A stretch of 30,752 nucleotides of DNA from CAZKXU01 sp964556665 (GTDB lineage Bacteria > Bdellovibrionota_C > UBA2361 > CAZKXU01): contig CAZKXU010000036.1 of the NCBI GenBank assembly GCA_964556665.1, forward strand, positions 1 through 30,752, read 5' to 3'. Under the pieces are notes generated by a model. It searched no databases, was not told where the DNA came from, and was given only the letters and a program-made list of their open reading frames with translations. This document shows positions 1-6,926 of this stretch, piece by piece. Position 1 is the stretch's first letter. Each line of letters starts with the position of its first letter. The position numbers and the translations under genes were made by a program.

Positions 1-11
1 AAGCTCGAATA

Positions 12-37
12 GGCGGGCTGGAAGCCCGCGGTCCCAG
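12..37 (+). repeat. REP-like palindrome, copy 1
   Basis: A perfect 7-bp stem (GCGGGCT, 13-19, with AGCCCGC, 23-29) closes on a GGA loop and is followed by a tail GGTCCCAG. The same stem core and tail return near 19970, 20390 and, inverted, near 30280, always between genes. It lies just past the 3' end of the B12 receptor gene. It may act as a transcript end or as a REP-type repeat; no transposase for it is visible here. Confidence 0.6.
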
Positions 38-75
38 TTTTATAATTTTAGAGATAACATTCATTATAAACGAAA

Positions 76-1971
76 TCACAGATTGACCTTAACTCCCATC
101 AGCGCAGTCGCACCAAACGTGCCAAAACCAAGTACCTCCTCATATTCCTTATCTAAGACATTATCGAATCGCACAAAATATTCCCGCATTTTATCCACTT
201 TATAAGAAGCTCCCAAATTGACGAGTCCATATGATCCTATTTTTTTTCGCGTTGCAGGAAAAGTCGAAAAATCATTATCAAACTTTGCTCCGATAATTTG
301 AGTATTTACAAAAAGACTCAACTCCTCACGTGGCTCATAGCGTACCTCCAACGATCCTTTATTCCTAGCTCTTCTCAGTAGAGAATCTCCGCTATCCTCA
401 TCTTCAGTATCGGTATAAGTATATGCACTGCTTAGCGTAACACACTCTGAGATTTTATAATTTAGATCAATCTCAATCCCTGCTGTTTTCGCCCTACTAA
501 TATTCTCAAAGATAAAAGTGTTTGGATCAAAAGAGATAAGCTCCTTAAATTTGTTATGAAAATATGTAAGCCCAATGGTTAAGCGCTCATCTAAAAACGG
601 CTGATCCACTCCTGCGTCAAAGCCTACACTTTTTTCCGAATTTAGATCTGGTCGTCCATAGCTCGAATAAAGCTGAAAAAGAGAGGGAGCTTTAAATCCT
701 GTCCCGGCAGATCCTCTAATTTTTGTAGCAGTTGATTCTATCAGATAGGCCGGCGCAACTCTCCAAGTGGACCTATCGCCTCGACTAGATATATTATCGG
801 TACGTCCGCCCAGAGTTACAAAGAGGTTTTCAAATAGATTAACTCGATCCTCTATAAATATCGCCCGTGTATAGGCATCTCTTTCAGAAAATTCCGAGTC
901 AAATGGACCAAATGCACTAAGTGATCGATAATCAGAGGAGCCGGTCTCTTGCTGAAACTCACCTCCAAAAATTACCGTATGATGTTTGTCAACCACAAGG
1001 GAGTTCTTTTGATCAAAGGAGAGCAAGTCTCCACTGTATGTACTACGCAAAAGATCGAATGGATGATCGGCGTCTGGATCGTTATTGTCCCTTATGTTCT
1101 GGTCGGTTCGCGATACCCCAAGCACAGATGTAAGTGTATTATTAAAGAAATTCCCTGCAATCTGAGCCCGCGCAAAGATCTGTCTATTTCTTAATCTTCG
1201 ATTTGGATCGTCTCCTCCAACACCTCCAAAGTTATCCAGATCTGAATGAGCATTAAGATACCTTACTATAAAATCTGTATCTAAGTTGTCACCGGCCTTA
1301 AAACCGACACGTGCTGATGCAGAGGTATTGTCATAAGCGTCATCCTCAGAGTTACCATCCTTACCGCTTGCTGCAGAGATCCCGTCAGTGTCAGTTCTCG
1401 ATACTCCTAAGGAGTAGTTTACCCCTGCCCTGCTTCCTGAAGATGATGCCTGCTCAGTAAAGGTCCGGTAAGACCCAGCCTCAACGCTTAAGCTTGAAGT
1501 TGATGCCTCTCCCCCTTTTTTAGAGATAATATTTATTACGCCACCTAGTGCGTCTGAGCCGTAAACCGTACTTTGCGGACCACGTACAATCTCAATTCTT
1601 TCAACATTATCTAGAGTAAGATCTGCAATATTAAAGGATCTATTCGTGTTAATAGGATTATTTGCCTCGATGCCATCTATTAGCACCAAGGTGTGCTCAG
1701 AGTTTGCGCCTCTAAGAAAAATTGCAGTATTGCCTCCTGCACCGCCGGAGCGAACGAGATCAAGTCCGGGCACTGTGCGCAAAAGGTCAAGCGCCGTATG
1801 CTTCCCGCTTTTCTCAATATCATCAGCACTGATAACAGTGACAGAGCTGCCAATCTCTCTTTGCCTTGTCTCAAATCGACTAGCTGAGACGACTACTACC
1901 TCCTCTGCCGTGACGATGTTGAATATGAAGAAAAAAGATAAGATAAGTGCGTACCTACACATTGCGTGCAT
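76..1971 (-). CDS. btuB: TonB-dependent cobalamin receptor, BtuB-like
   Basis: Outer-membrane beta-barrel that takes up corrinoids using TonB energy. I start at the ATG whose complement is 1969-1971, because AGGAAA stands six bases upstream and the product (631 aa) then opens with a clean signal peptide (MHAMCRYALILSFFF..., cut after VTA). A TTG at 1998 would add nine residues but has no visible ribosome site. A TonB-box-like stretch EEVVVVSAS follows the signal. The plug domain shows LLRTVPGLDL, FLRGANSEHTLVLIDG and IEIVRGPQSTVYGSDALGG, all typical of BtuB/FepA-type receptors; the rest is barrel. The substrate call rests mainly on the cobalamin riboswitch just upstream. No btuCDF genes are in the window. 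The C-terminus ends in Leu rather than the usual aromatic residue. Confidence 0.9.
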   Translation of the reverse strand: MHAMCRYALILSFFFIFNIVTAEEVVVVSASRFETRQREIGSSVTVISADDIEKSGKHTALDLLRTVPGLDLVRSGGAGGNTAIFLRGANSEHTLVLIDGIEANNPINTNRSFNIADLTLDNVERIEIVRGPQSTVYGSDALGGVINIISKKGGEASTSSLSVEAGSYRTFTEQASSSGSRAGVNYSLGVSRTDTDGISAASGKDGNSEDDAYDNTSASARVGFKAGDNLDTDFIVRYLNAHSDLDNFGGVGGDDPNRRLRNRQIFARAQIAGNFFNNTLTSVLGVSRTDQNIRDNNDPDADHPFDLLRSTYSGDLLSFDQKNSLVVDKHHTVIFGGEFQQETGSSDYRSLSAFGPFDSEFSERDAYTRAIFIEDRVNLFENLFVTLGGRTDNISSRGDRSTWRVAPAYLIESTATKIRGSAGTGFKAPSLFQLYSSYGRPDLNSEKSVGFDAGVDQPFLDERLTIGLTYFHNKFKELISFDPNTFIFENISRAKTAGIEIDLNYKISECVTLSSAYTYTDTEDEDSGDSLLRRARNKGSLEVRYEPREELSLFVNTQIIGAKFDNDFSTFPATRKKIGSYGLVNLGASYKVDKMREYFVRFDNVLDKEYEEVLGFGTFGATALMGVKVNL

Positions 1972-2042
1972 ATAGTTTCCTATGAAATGTTTTGACAAAT
2001 AAATAAAGGACCCTAATCCACGAGAGCCAAGTTATAATAATT

Positions 2043-2196
2043 AATGAATAGGTCTTCTGACTTTCGGATCGCTAGCTTAACCAAACCTTCCCGTCTTTAC
2101 AGTGGTTGATTAATAGTTAAGCCTCCCCGATTACAGCGGCGGGCCCGTGAAGGAATTACACCTTCTTCCCTTGAATTCATTATCTAAACGGTAGCT
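2043..2196 (-). promoter_or_regulatory. Cobalamin riboswitch
   Basis: Read on the minus strand, the expected conserved blocks appear in order: GGGAAGAAGGTGTAATTCC (2152-2170), GCCGCTGTAA (2131-2140), CCACTGTAA (2097-2105), GACGGGAAGG, and the B12 box AGTCAGAAGACC (2051-2062). A TATATT -10-like hexamer (2201-2206) puts a likely transcript start at about 2194, right at the 5' edge of the aptamer. The aptamer ends about 70 bases before the receptor start codon. It should reduce receptor expression when adenosylcobalamin is plentiful. Whether it acts on translation or termination cannot be told; no obvious U-tract follows it. Confidence 0.92.
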
Positions 2197-2206
2197 TTTA
2201 AATATA

Positions 2207-2503
2207 AGAGAGTCAAGCAGTATCTATCCCATAGCATTTAAGCTTGGAAGGAGCTTGGCCAAAACCGCATCCAATACCACGCGCGGTGTCGTCGTCGAAT
2301 CGACACCTTGTGAAGAGCCTATGATTTTTTGATTACCACCCCAATCTAGCTCAATTCCTCATAGTTCTTGAATGTCTACTAACCAAAGGTACACCTACTA
2401 CTAAGTAAGTGTAATTGGAAGCGAATGCATCCTTCTTCGCCTACACTCCAATTCTACTTTATTACTATAAAAGAGGCATGCTACTTTTCCAACCCTATAG
2501 TCT
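2207..2503. other. Gene-free stretch with two inverted repeats
   Basis: No credible ORF is seen between the riboswitch and the next promoter. Two inverted repeats stand out: GGTGTCG/CGACACC (2285-2291 with 2301-2307) and a nested pair, AATTGGA/TCCAATT (2413-2419 with 2447-2453) enclosing GCGAA/TTCGC (2421-2425 with 2436-2440). Neither is followed by a T-run, so neither looks like a simple terminator. Confidence 0.4.
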
Positions 2504-2531
2504 TTGATAGTGGTGCACTGTATGCTATATT
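2504..2531 (+). promoter_or_regulatory. Sigma-70-like promoter for the 583-residue protein
   Basis: TTGATA (2504-2509) and TATATT (2526-2531) are separated by 16 bases. A start near 2538 would leave a short leader that still contains the strong ribosome site at 2547-2553. Called by motif match only. Confidence 0.45.
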
Positions 2532-2559
2532 AACTCTGATTTTTATGGAGGAGTAGTTC

Positions 2560-4311
2560 ATGCCTCGTCAGTTAGAATTAAGTAAAGTCCCTGCTGTAAT
2601 TACTTCTATACCGGAAAGATCAGGAAACCCGCCCCCCCCGCCTCTATCTGCTGCTAGCTTTAATTTTCACTTACTGACCGAATCAGGTGAACCAGCAGCT
2701 GCTCGTCAGGTCTTTGTTAGAAGTAATACTATAAACAGAGGAAGCGTAAAAATTGAGGGAGTCGACAAAGAGGTACTTTATCAAGCTGATATTTTAGTTC
2801 AGAAACTCAGGACGCACCTAACTAGTTCTGAATTAGGTACAGTATCAAGCCCTGTAGATTCGGCAAGTCCTCCTAAACTTATGCGACCAGGATTTAGAAC
2901 GTGCTCTCTGCAGAGCTTTGTCAATACTCTCGAACATTTGATAAGTGGCACAGATGTCAGAAGGTTAACTAGTGAGTTAATAGCTATAGTTGCCTTTCAA
3001 TGTGTACGAACTCCTTCTAATACAAATGGATTTTTGAAATCGTATCCAGCTGGGCTCATAACCTTAAAAACTAAAGCTGGCCGAAGTCGCATCGGTGCAT
3101 TGGTCAGGCATGGACTTGTAGATGTTGCTCAACTGCAAACAGCAGATCAAATAGAACAAATAGATCCTGTTAAAGAAACGCTTCATCAACTTGGATTATC
3201 ACGAACTTTAAATATGGCTTCCTTTCCCTCGCTGCTCAAAGTCGCTTTCGGCACATTGGTTGAAGGTGTCGATCCGGCAATACGTGAGTGGAAATTCAAG
3301 ATGCAAGGTAAATGGAAGGGCAGTCGTGGTTTAGCACGTTTAAAGAGGGTAATGGGCTGGATTATTGAATTTAGCCTTCAGGCATATGATCGTGTAAATT
3401 CCACATTAGACGTTGGCAAAATTAGAGAGCAGAACTGGCCACAAGTGCTTAGAAAGGAGCATCTTAGTCATACAATTATTAAGGGCTCAAAGGTGCGTGG
3501 TATATTAAATGCCCTTGCATTAGGTGCAGAAGCATTAGGCAATAAATTTCTAGTTGGAACTGAGCGCCAGCAGTTAAAGCCGTGGGATATTCGTCAGGAA
3601 TATATGTGGTTAGGTCGCCGCGGCTTGCAACTATTAGATCAGGTAACACGTTATCTCGTAGATACGCATCTTAGATCAACTCATCCTGAATTATACTTTG
3701 GTCCAGACCGCCCCATCTGCCCACGTAGTGCAGCAACATTTAATGGTTGGAAAAATAGTTTTGATGATGTTGCCGATGATTGTTTACGTATGACTGGCAT
3801 GACGTCTGCAACTGCCTTGGCTCGGGTATATCCACAGATGTTTGGATATAGAGAAAATCAGATTCGACCATGGGAGTTAAAGTACGAAGGAAAGTGGGAA
3901 GGATCTAGAGGGGCACGCCTATTACGTAATGCTACAGCGTTTTGGTTATCTAGTTTGGGGATAGGCCAGCAAATTTGGCAGGGAGAGCAGTTAATATGGA
4001 AGGTTACAGAAGCTGATGTGAAAATTTGGCTAGAGGCTCACCCTAATTATAGCAAACTGCTTGATGAAGGTTTAGACCACCACGCTTTAAACGGCGTCAC
4101 GCGTTATCAAACCAGAGGCATCTCTGGGGCAATTGAGTGTGCTTTTGGCTGTAAGAAGTCTCATCTAAAAATTAAAAGCCGCAAAGAATTATTATTGGCA
4201 GTCATTAAAGATGTTGGTGGTTCTCATCTGCATAGGTTTGATCCGATTGACGTTCGTCCAACCCGTCCACCACGTATAGTCAAACTTAGATTAGCAAGAG
4301 CTAAAGCTTAA
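2560..4311 (+). CDS. Unrecognised 583-residue repeat protein
   Basis: I do not recognise a family. The start is firm: GGAGGAG (2547-2553) lies six bases before the ATG. No signal peptide or membrane segment is visible, so it is probably cytosolic. The protein contains three diverged repeats spaced 98 and 96 residues apart. Each has the core [K/R]PW-x-[L/I]-x5-G-x-W-x-G-x-R-G followed by a helical LL-x4-R-W-L-like stretch: cores at W244/W252/G257, W342/W350/G355 and W438/W446/G451. Helical segments rich in Leu and Ala precede each core (for example SLLKVAFG, ILNALALG, ALARVYPQMFG). A fourth, decayed copy may begin near F529 but has lost the Trp pair. The N-terminus has a run of five prolines. 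It sits 67 bases upstream of the zinc-finger/histone-fold gene on the same strand. The basic, Trp-rich repeats could bind nucleic acid, but this is inference. Confidence 0.8.
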   Translation: MPRQLELSKVPAVITSIPERSGNPPPPPLSAASFNFHLLTESGEPAAARQVFVRSNTINRGSVKIEGVDKEVLYQADILVQKLRTHLTSSELGTVSSPVDSASPPKLMRPGFRTCSLQSFVNTLEHLISGTDVRRLTSELIAIVAFQCVRTPSNTNGFLKSYPAGLITLKTKAGRSRIGALVRHGLVDVAQLQTADQIEQIDPVKETLHQLGLSRTLNMASFPSLLKVAFGTLVEGVDPAIREWKFKMQGKWKGSRGLARLKRVMGWIIEFSLQAYDRVNSTLDVGKIREQNWPQVLRKEHLSHTIIKGSKVRGILNALALGAEALGNKFLVGTERQQLKPWDIRQEYMWLGRRGLQLLDQVTRYLVDTHLRSTHPELYFGPDRPICPRSAATFNGWKNSFDDVADDCLRMTGMTSATALARVYPQMFGYRENQIRPWELKYEGKWEGSRGARLLRNATAFWLSSLGIGQQIWQGEQLIWKVTEADVKIWLEAHPNYSKLLDEGLDHHALNGVTRYQTRGISGAIECAFGCKKSHLKIKSRKELLLAVIKDVGGSHLHRFDPIDVRPTRPPRIVKLRLARAKA

Positions 4312-4352
4312 GCTTAAGAAGCAGTGATGTTCCAAGCAGTAGCTAGCCAAGG

Positions 4353-4358
4353 TATAAT
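4353..4358 (+). promoter_or_regulatory. Consensus -10 box before the histone-fold gene
   Basis: A perfect TATAAT lies 20 bases before the ATG at 4379. A start around 4365 would give a leader of only about 14 bases with no Shine-Dalgarno sequence. The region 17 bases upstream (TTCCAA) is a poor -35 match, so the promoter may need an activator or may not be real. Confidence 0.4.
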
Positions 4359-4378
4359 CTCTTTTATATAATTAATCT

Positions 4379-4906
4379 ATGGAGACCAACACCCCTACCA
4401 ACTGGAGCCGCTGTTCGAATTGTAAAAAAGAGATCCCTTTTAGCAGCCTATATTACCTCTGCTCTGTCAGCACCTGTCGTCATAAACGCACAGGACTTAA
4501 ATTCTGCTCAGTCCCCTGCTGGGATGCACATCTCGGATATGCAAATCACCGCGAATCATGGGCCGAAGAGGCGCGCTCACCTTCGAAGTCGGAGTTTTTA
4601 GCCGAACTTAAAACAGAGTCCAGCACCCCGGCACAGCCTCGCTCTCCAATAAAGAAAGTAATCTCCCCTTCTCCTTCCTCCCCCTCCTCTCCCGCAACAG
4701 CCCAAGCGCAAGCACTTCCTCCAGTCGAAACTTTAGTTGTAGTTTCTCGTGTAAAGGATCTTATTAATCAACAGTCGCAGTTCAATACTAGTCAGTGCTG
4801 CATTGATGCGTTAACAAAGGTAGTTCTAACTGAGTGCCTACGCGGCATTGAAAAAGCTAAACTAGCTGGCCGTCGTACGGTTATGGGACGGGATATTAAT
4901 ACTTGA
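4379..4906 (+). CDS. Zinc-finger / histone-fold fusion protein
   Basis: A 175-residue protein in three parts. Residues 12-57 carry C12-x2-C15, C28-x4-C33, C43-x3-C47 and H51/H57; the stretch KFCSVPCWDAHL resembles the second half of a MYND or HIT zinc finger. Residues about 66-117 form a Pro/Ser/Ala-rich linker. Residues about 120-173 read as a histone fold: a first helix VSRVKDLINQQ, a loop SQFNTS, a long helix ending in EKAKLAG, then RRTVMGRDI, which matches the archaeal-histone loop-2 pattern GRKTV-x-x-x-D-I. The chain stops two residues later, so the third helix is cut very short. Histone folds bind DNA as dimers in archaea, and bacterial histones are known in Bdellovibrio; the zinc finger may bind protein or DNA. 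No ribosome site is visible. It follows the repeat-protein gene by 67 bases and converges on the Lrp-type gene. The fold call is from sequence pattern only. Confidence 0.75.
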   Translation: METNTPTNWSRCSNCKKEIPFSSLYYLCSVSTCRHKRTGLKFCSVPCWDAHLGYANHRESWAEEARSPSKSEFLAELKTESSTPAQPRSPIKKVISPSPSSPSSPATAQAQALPPVETLVVVSRVKDLINQQSQFNTSQCCIDALTKVVLTECLRGIEKAKLAGRRTVMGRDINT

Positions 4907-4938
4907 TTGGTTTGTTTAATTAGCAGCGATTGAAGGAC

Positions 4939-5415
4939 TTATGCATCATCAATCAACCCTTCAATATCACGCTCCCATCCAGTATTTAAGACAATAAAAG
5001 TTTCTGTGCGAACTAATCCTCTTATGTTTTGAAGCTCACCTAGAAATCGATGGAGATGCTCTACGGATTTAGTGCAAACTTTACAGAGCAGATCAAATTG
5101 GCCGGTTGGCAAGTGGAGCTCTATAATCTCCGGATAGCTCCTTAGCTCCTCCATAACTTTATTTTCCTTTGTACCCTCAGCCACTACCCCTACTATCGCT
5201 AGAAGTGGCACATCTAAAACCGTACGATTCACAACCACACGGGTTCCTTTTACAACACCGCTCTTACACAACTTCTCATACCGACCTACAATCGTAGCAG
5301 GAGAGACATCAAGATCGCGCGCTATATCGCTGAATGCCATACGACCATCGACTAAGAGGTGTTTAATTATTTTTCGATCCAGATCATCTATCTCTATTTT
5401 CTTTTCTAGCTTCAT
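4939..5415 (-). CDS. Lrp/AsnC-family transcription regulator
   Basis: A 158-residue protein with the two-part layout and length of the family. Residues 8-55 form the winged helix-turn-helix (DDLDRKIIKHLLVDGR, then IARDLDVSPATIVGRYEKL), and about 65-150 the RAM/AsnC ligand-sensing domain, including ELHLPTGQFDLLCKVC. Such proteins form octamers or dimers and respond to amino acids or other small ligands. Its target is unknown. A 9-bp inverted repeat in its upstream region could be its own operator. The gene converges with the histone-fold gene, 32 bases between stop codons. It is divergent from the small unknown gene at 5651, which may be a target. Confidence 0.88.
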   Translation of the reverse strand: MKLEKKIEIDDLDRKIIKHLLVDGRMAFSDIARDLDVSPATIVGRYEKLCKSGVVKGTRVVVNRTVLDVPLLAIVGVVAEGTKENKVMEELRSYPEIIELHLPTGQFDLLCKVCTKSVEHLHRFLGELQNIRGLVRTETFIVLNTGWERDIEGLIDDA

Positions 5416-5502
5416 AAAACATGCCTATATACTGTTCTACAGACGAACCTCACCCGTTCAGGCTTATCCATTCCCTGCAAACCCTCACAGTATATATATG
5501 AT

Positions 5503-5545
5503 AACAATAAATCAAACTAAAATTAAAGGCAATTATTTTATTGTT
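5503..5545. promoter_or_regulatory. AT-rich inverted repeat, possible operator
   Basis: AACAATAAA (5503-5511) is repeated inverted as TTTATTGTT (5537-5545) in the 235-base gap between the divergent AsnC-type gene and the gene at 5651. A weak promoter for the rightward gene (TTGATT 5548-5553, 17 bases, GTTATA 5571-5576) starts just beyond it. Autoregulation is common in the Lrp/AsnC family; the rest is inference. Confidence 0.3.
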
Positions 5546-5650
5546 TGTTGATTTTATAGAGCATTTATCTGTTATATGTTCAATTATGTGTTGTTTTTCT
5601 GAAAAAAATGCAGTACGCTTGAGTAGGCTTTACTAACGGAGGGCATTATT

Positions 5651-6172
5651 ATGAGTGAAACAAATGGCTCTACTCTACAGTGCGAACCCTGTGAAATCAG
5701 CTCTGATTATCCACTAATCCAAGACGAGATGCGTACTCGAATTTACGGATATGCCGCTGAGTATGGATTACGAATTGGTCAGGATAAGTACTTTGATGAA
5801 GGTGACTCTCCAAAGCTTTTCGACGGCGGCTCATATTTTGGAACGCAACTGGTAGAAGGTCGATTTAATGATTATATTCGGCTTTTTTCAGATCAATTCA
5901 GCGTTACTATCTTTGCATCTCAGCAAAGACGATTAAGAGGACAGTTCTTTGCTGATGGCAATGAATATAACGGACGAGTTTTTTGGATTGGAGTAAGATT
6001 AGGAAAAGGATTCAATCCTAAAATTCTACACGAGAATGAGACCTCAGCGTCTGAGGCCGAAAGGGTGCTTCTCACAACAATCAAGGAATTATCAACGTTC
6101 AACCTAAGCTCAGCAGGTGCCGGACAGAATCTACAGTACCTCGAAATACTTAAATATGTTTCTAAGGCTTAA
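5651..6172 (+). CDS. Unrecognised 173-residue protein
   Basis: I do not recognise this protein. A strong ribosome site (GGAGGG, 5638-5643) seven bases before the ATG supports it as a real gene. No signal peptide or membrane segment is seen. The middle is rich in aromatic and Gly residues (FDGGSYFGTQLVEGRFNDYI; GRVFWIGVRLGKGFNP), suggesting a small alpha/beta or beta-rich soluble domain, and the end is helical. C11 and C14 form a CxxC-like pair near the N-terminus, its only cysteines. Its last 42 bases overlap, tail to tail, the permease gene on the other strand. It is divergent from the AsnC-type regulator. Confidence 0.7.
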   Translation: MSETNGSTLQCEPCEISSDYPLIQDEMRTRIYGYAAEYGLRIGQDKYFDEGDSPKLFDGGSYFGTQLVEGRFNDYIRLFSDQFSVTIFASQQRRLRGQFFADGNEYNGRVFWIGVRLGKGFNPKILHENETSASEAERVLLTTIKELSTFNLSSAGAGQNLQYLEILKYVSKA

Positions 6173-6877
6173 TACTATAACAAGCACCCCCACAGCTACC
6201 ATAAACGGCTTGATAGGAAGACGTTTGCAGGCCCACGCGCCTATTGGGGCAGCAATCAGTCCGCCCAAGGCTAAGCCAAGTATAAGATCCCAATGACTCC
6301 AGCCTACAGTAAATAAAAATGTTAAGGAGGCCGCTAAGGTGATAAAAAATTCTGCGGCATTTACACTCCCTATTGTTTCCCTAATCTGATTTCCCCTAAC
6401 CAGTAAAGTCGTCGCTACTACAGGCCCCCAACCGCCACCACCTATTGCATCAATAAAGGCTCCACAGAAGGCAAGGGGCCGGATATAAGTTGTGACCTGC
6501 CTCGAAGGAAAGCTCCGCAGCCCCTTGAAAATAATAAAACACCCCATAATAAGAAGATATGCAGAGATAAACGGCTTAATCTCGTCACCAGGTAGATTAG
6601 AGAGAATATATGCACCAAGAACTGCCCCAAAAATTCCAGGCACGATAAGTCTCCTAAAAAGAGCCTTATCAATATTACCAAAGGTGTGATGTGAAAGACC
6701 GGAAGCTCCGGTGGTAAAACACTCAGAAACATGCACAGTGGCGCTAGTGATTGCCGGAGGGATGCCAATTGTCATTAAAAGACTAGAGGCTGTTATGCCA
6801 TAAGCCATTCCTAAAGCGCCATCAACAAGCTGCGCTAAAAAGCCAACGATCACACATTCATAAAATAATGGACTCAT
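6131..6877 (-). CDS. TauE/SafE (UPF0721) membrane permease
   Basis: A 248-residue integral membrane protein with about seven or eight hydrophobic helices. The family hallmarks are present: LAQLVDGALGMAYG near the N-terminus (D19-G27), a mid-protein GGGGWGPVV motif, and GSVNAAEFFIT after it, reflecting the two-halved TauE/SafE fold. Members export sulfite, sulfoacetate or other small organosulfur anions; the substrate cannot be read from sequence, and no sulfur genes are nearby. The 3' end overlaps the convergent gene at 5651 by 42 bases. It is divergent from the dehydrogenase gene, with a CCAAT/ATTGG inverted pair (6906-6910, 6919-6923) in the short gap between them. Confidence 0.88.
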   Translation of the reverse strand: MSPLFYECVIVGFLAQLVDGALGMAYGITASSLLMTIGIPPAITSATVHVSECFTTGASGLSHHTFGNIDKALFRRLIVPGIFGAVLGAYILSNLPGDEIKPFISAYLLIMGCFIIFKGLRSFPSRQVTTYIRPLAFCGAFIDAIGGGGWGPVVATTLLVRGNQIRETIGSVNAAEFFITLAASLTFLFTVGWSHWDLILGLALGGLIAAPIGAWACKRLPIKPFMVAVGVLVIVLSLRNIFKYFEVL

Positions 6878-6926
6878 AACAGTATGATAAATATCGTTTT
6901 CTTCTCCAATTGTCTAATATTGGCGC

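Noticed and set aside
921..1194. Plus-strand frames of 70 and 81 residues antisense to the B12 receptor
   Set aside because: Receptor motifs on the minus strand are clear; these frames have no ribosome site and no recognisable domain.
4929..4965. ATTGAAGG/CCTTCAAT as a terminator between the histone-fold and AsnC-type genes
   Set aside because: The loop is 21 bases, it overlaps the regulator's coding end, and no T-run follows either arm.
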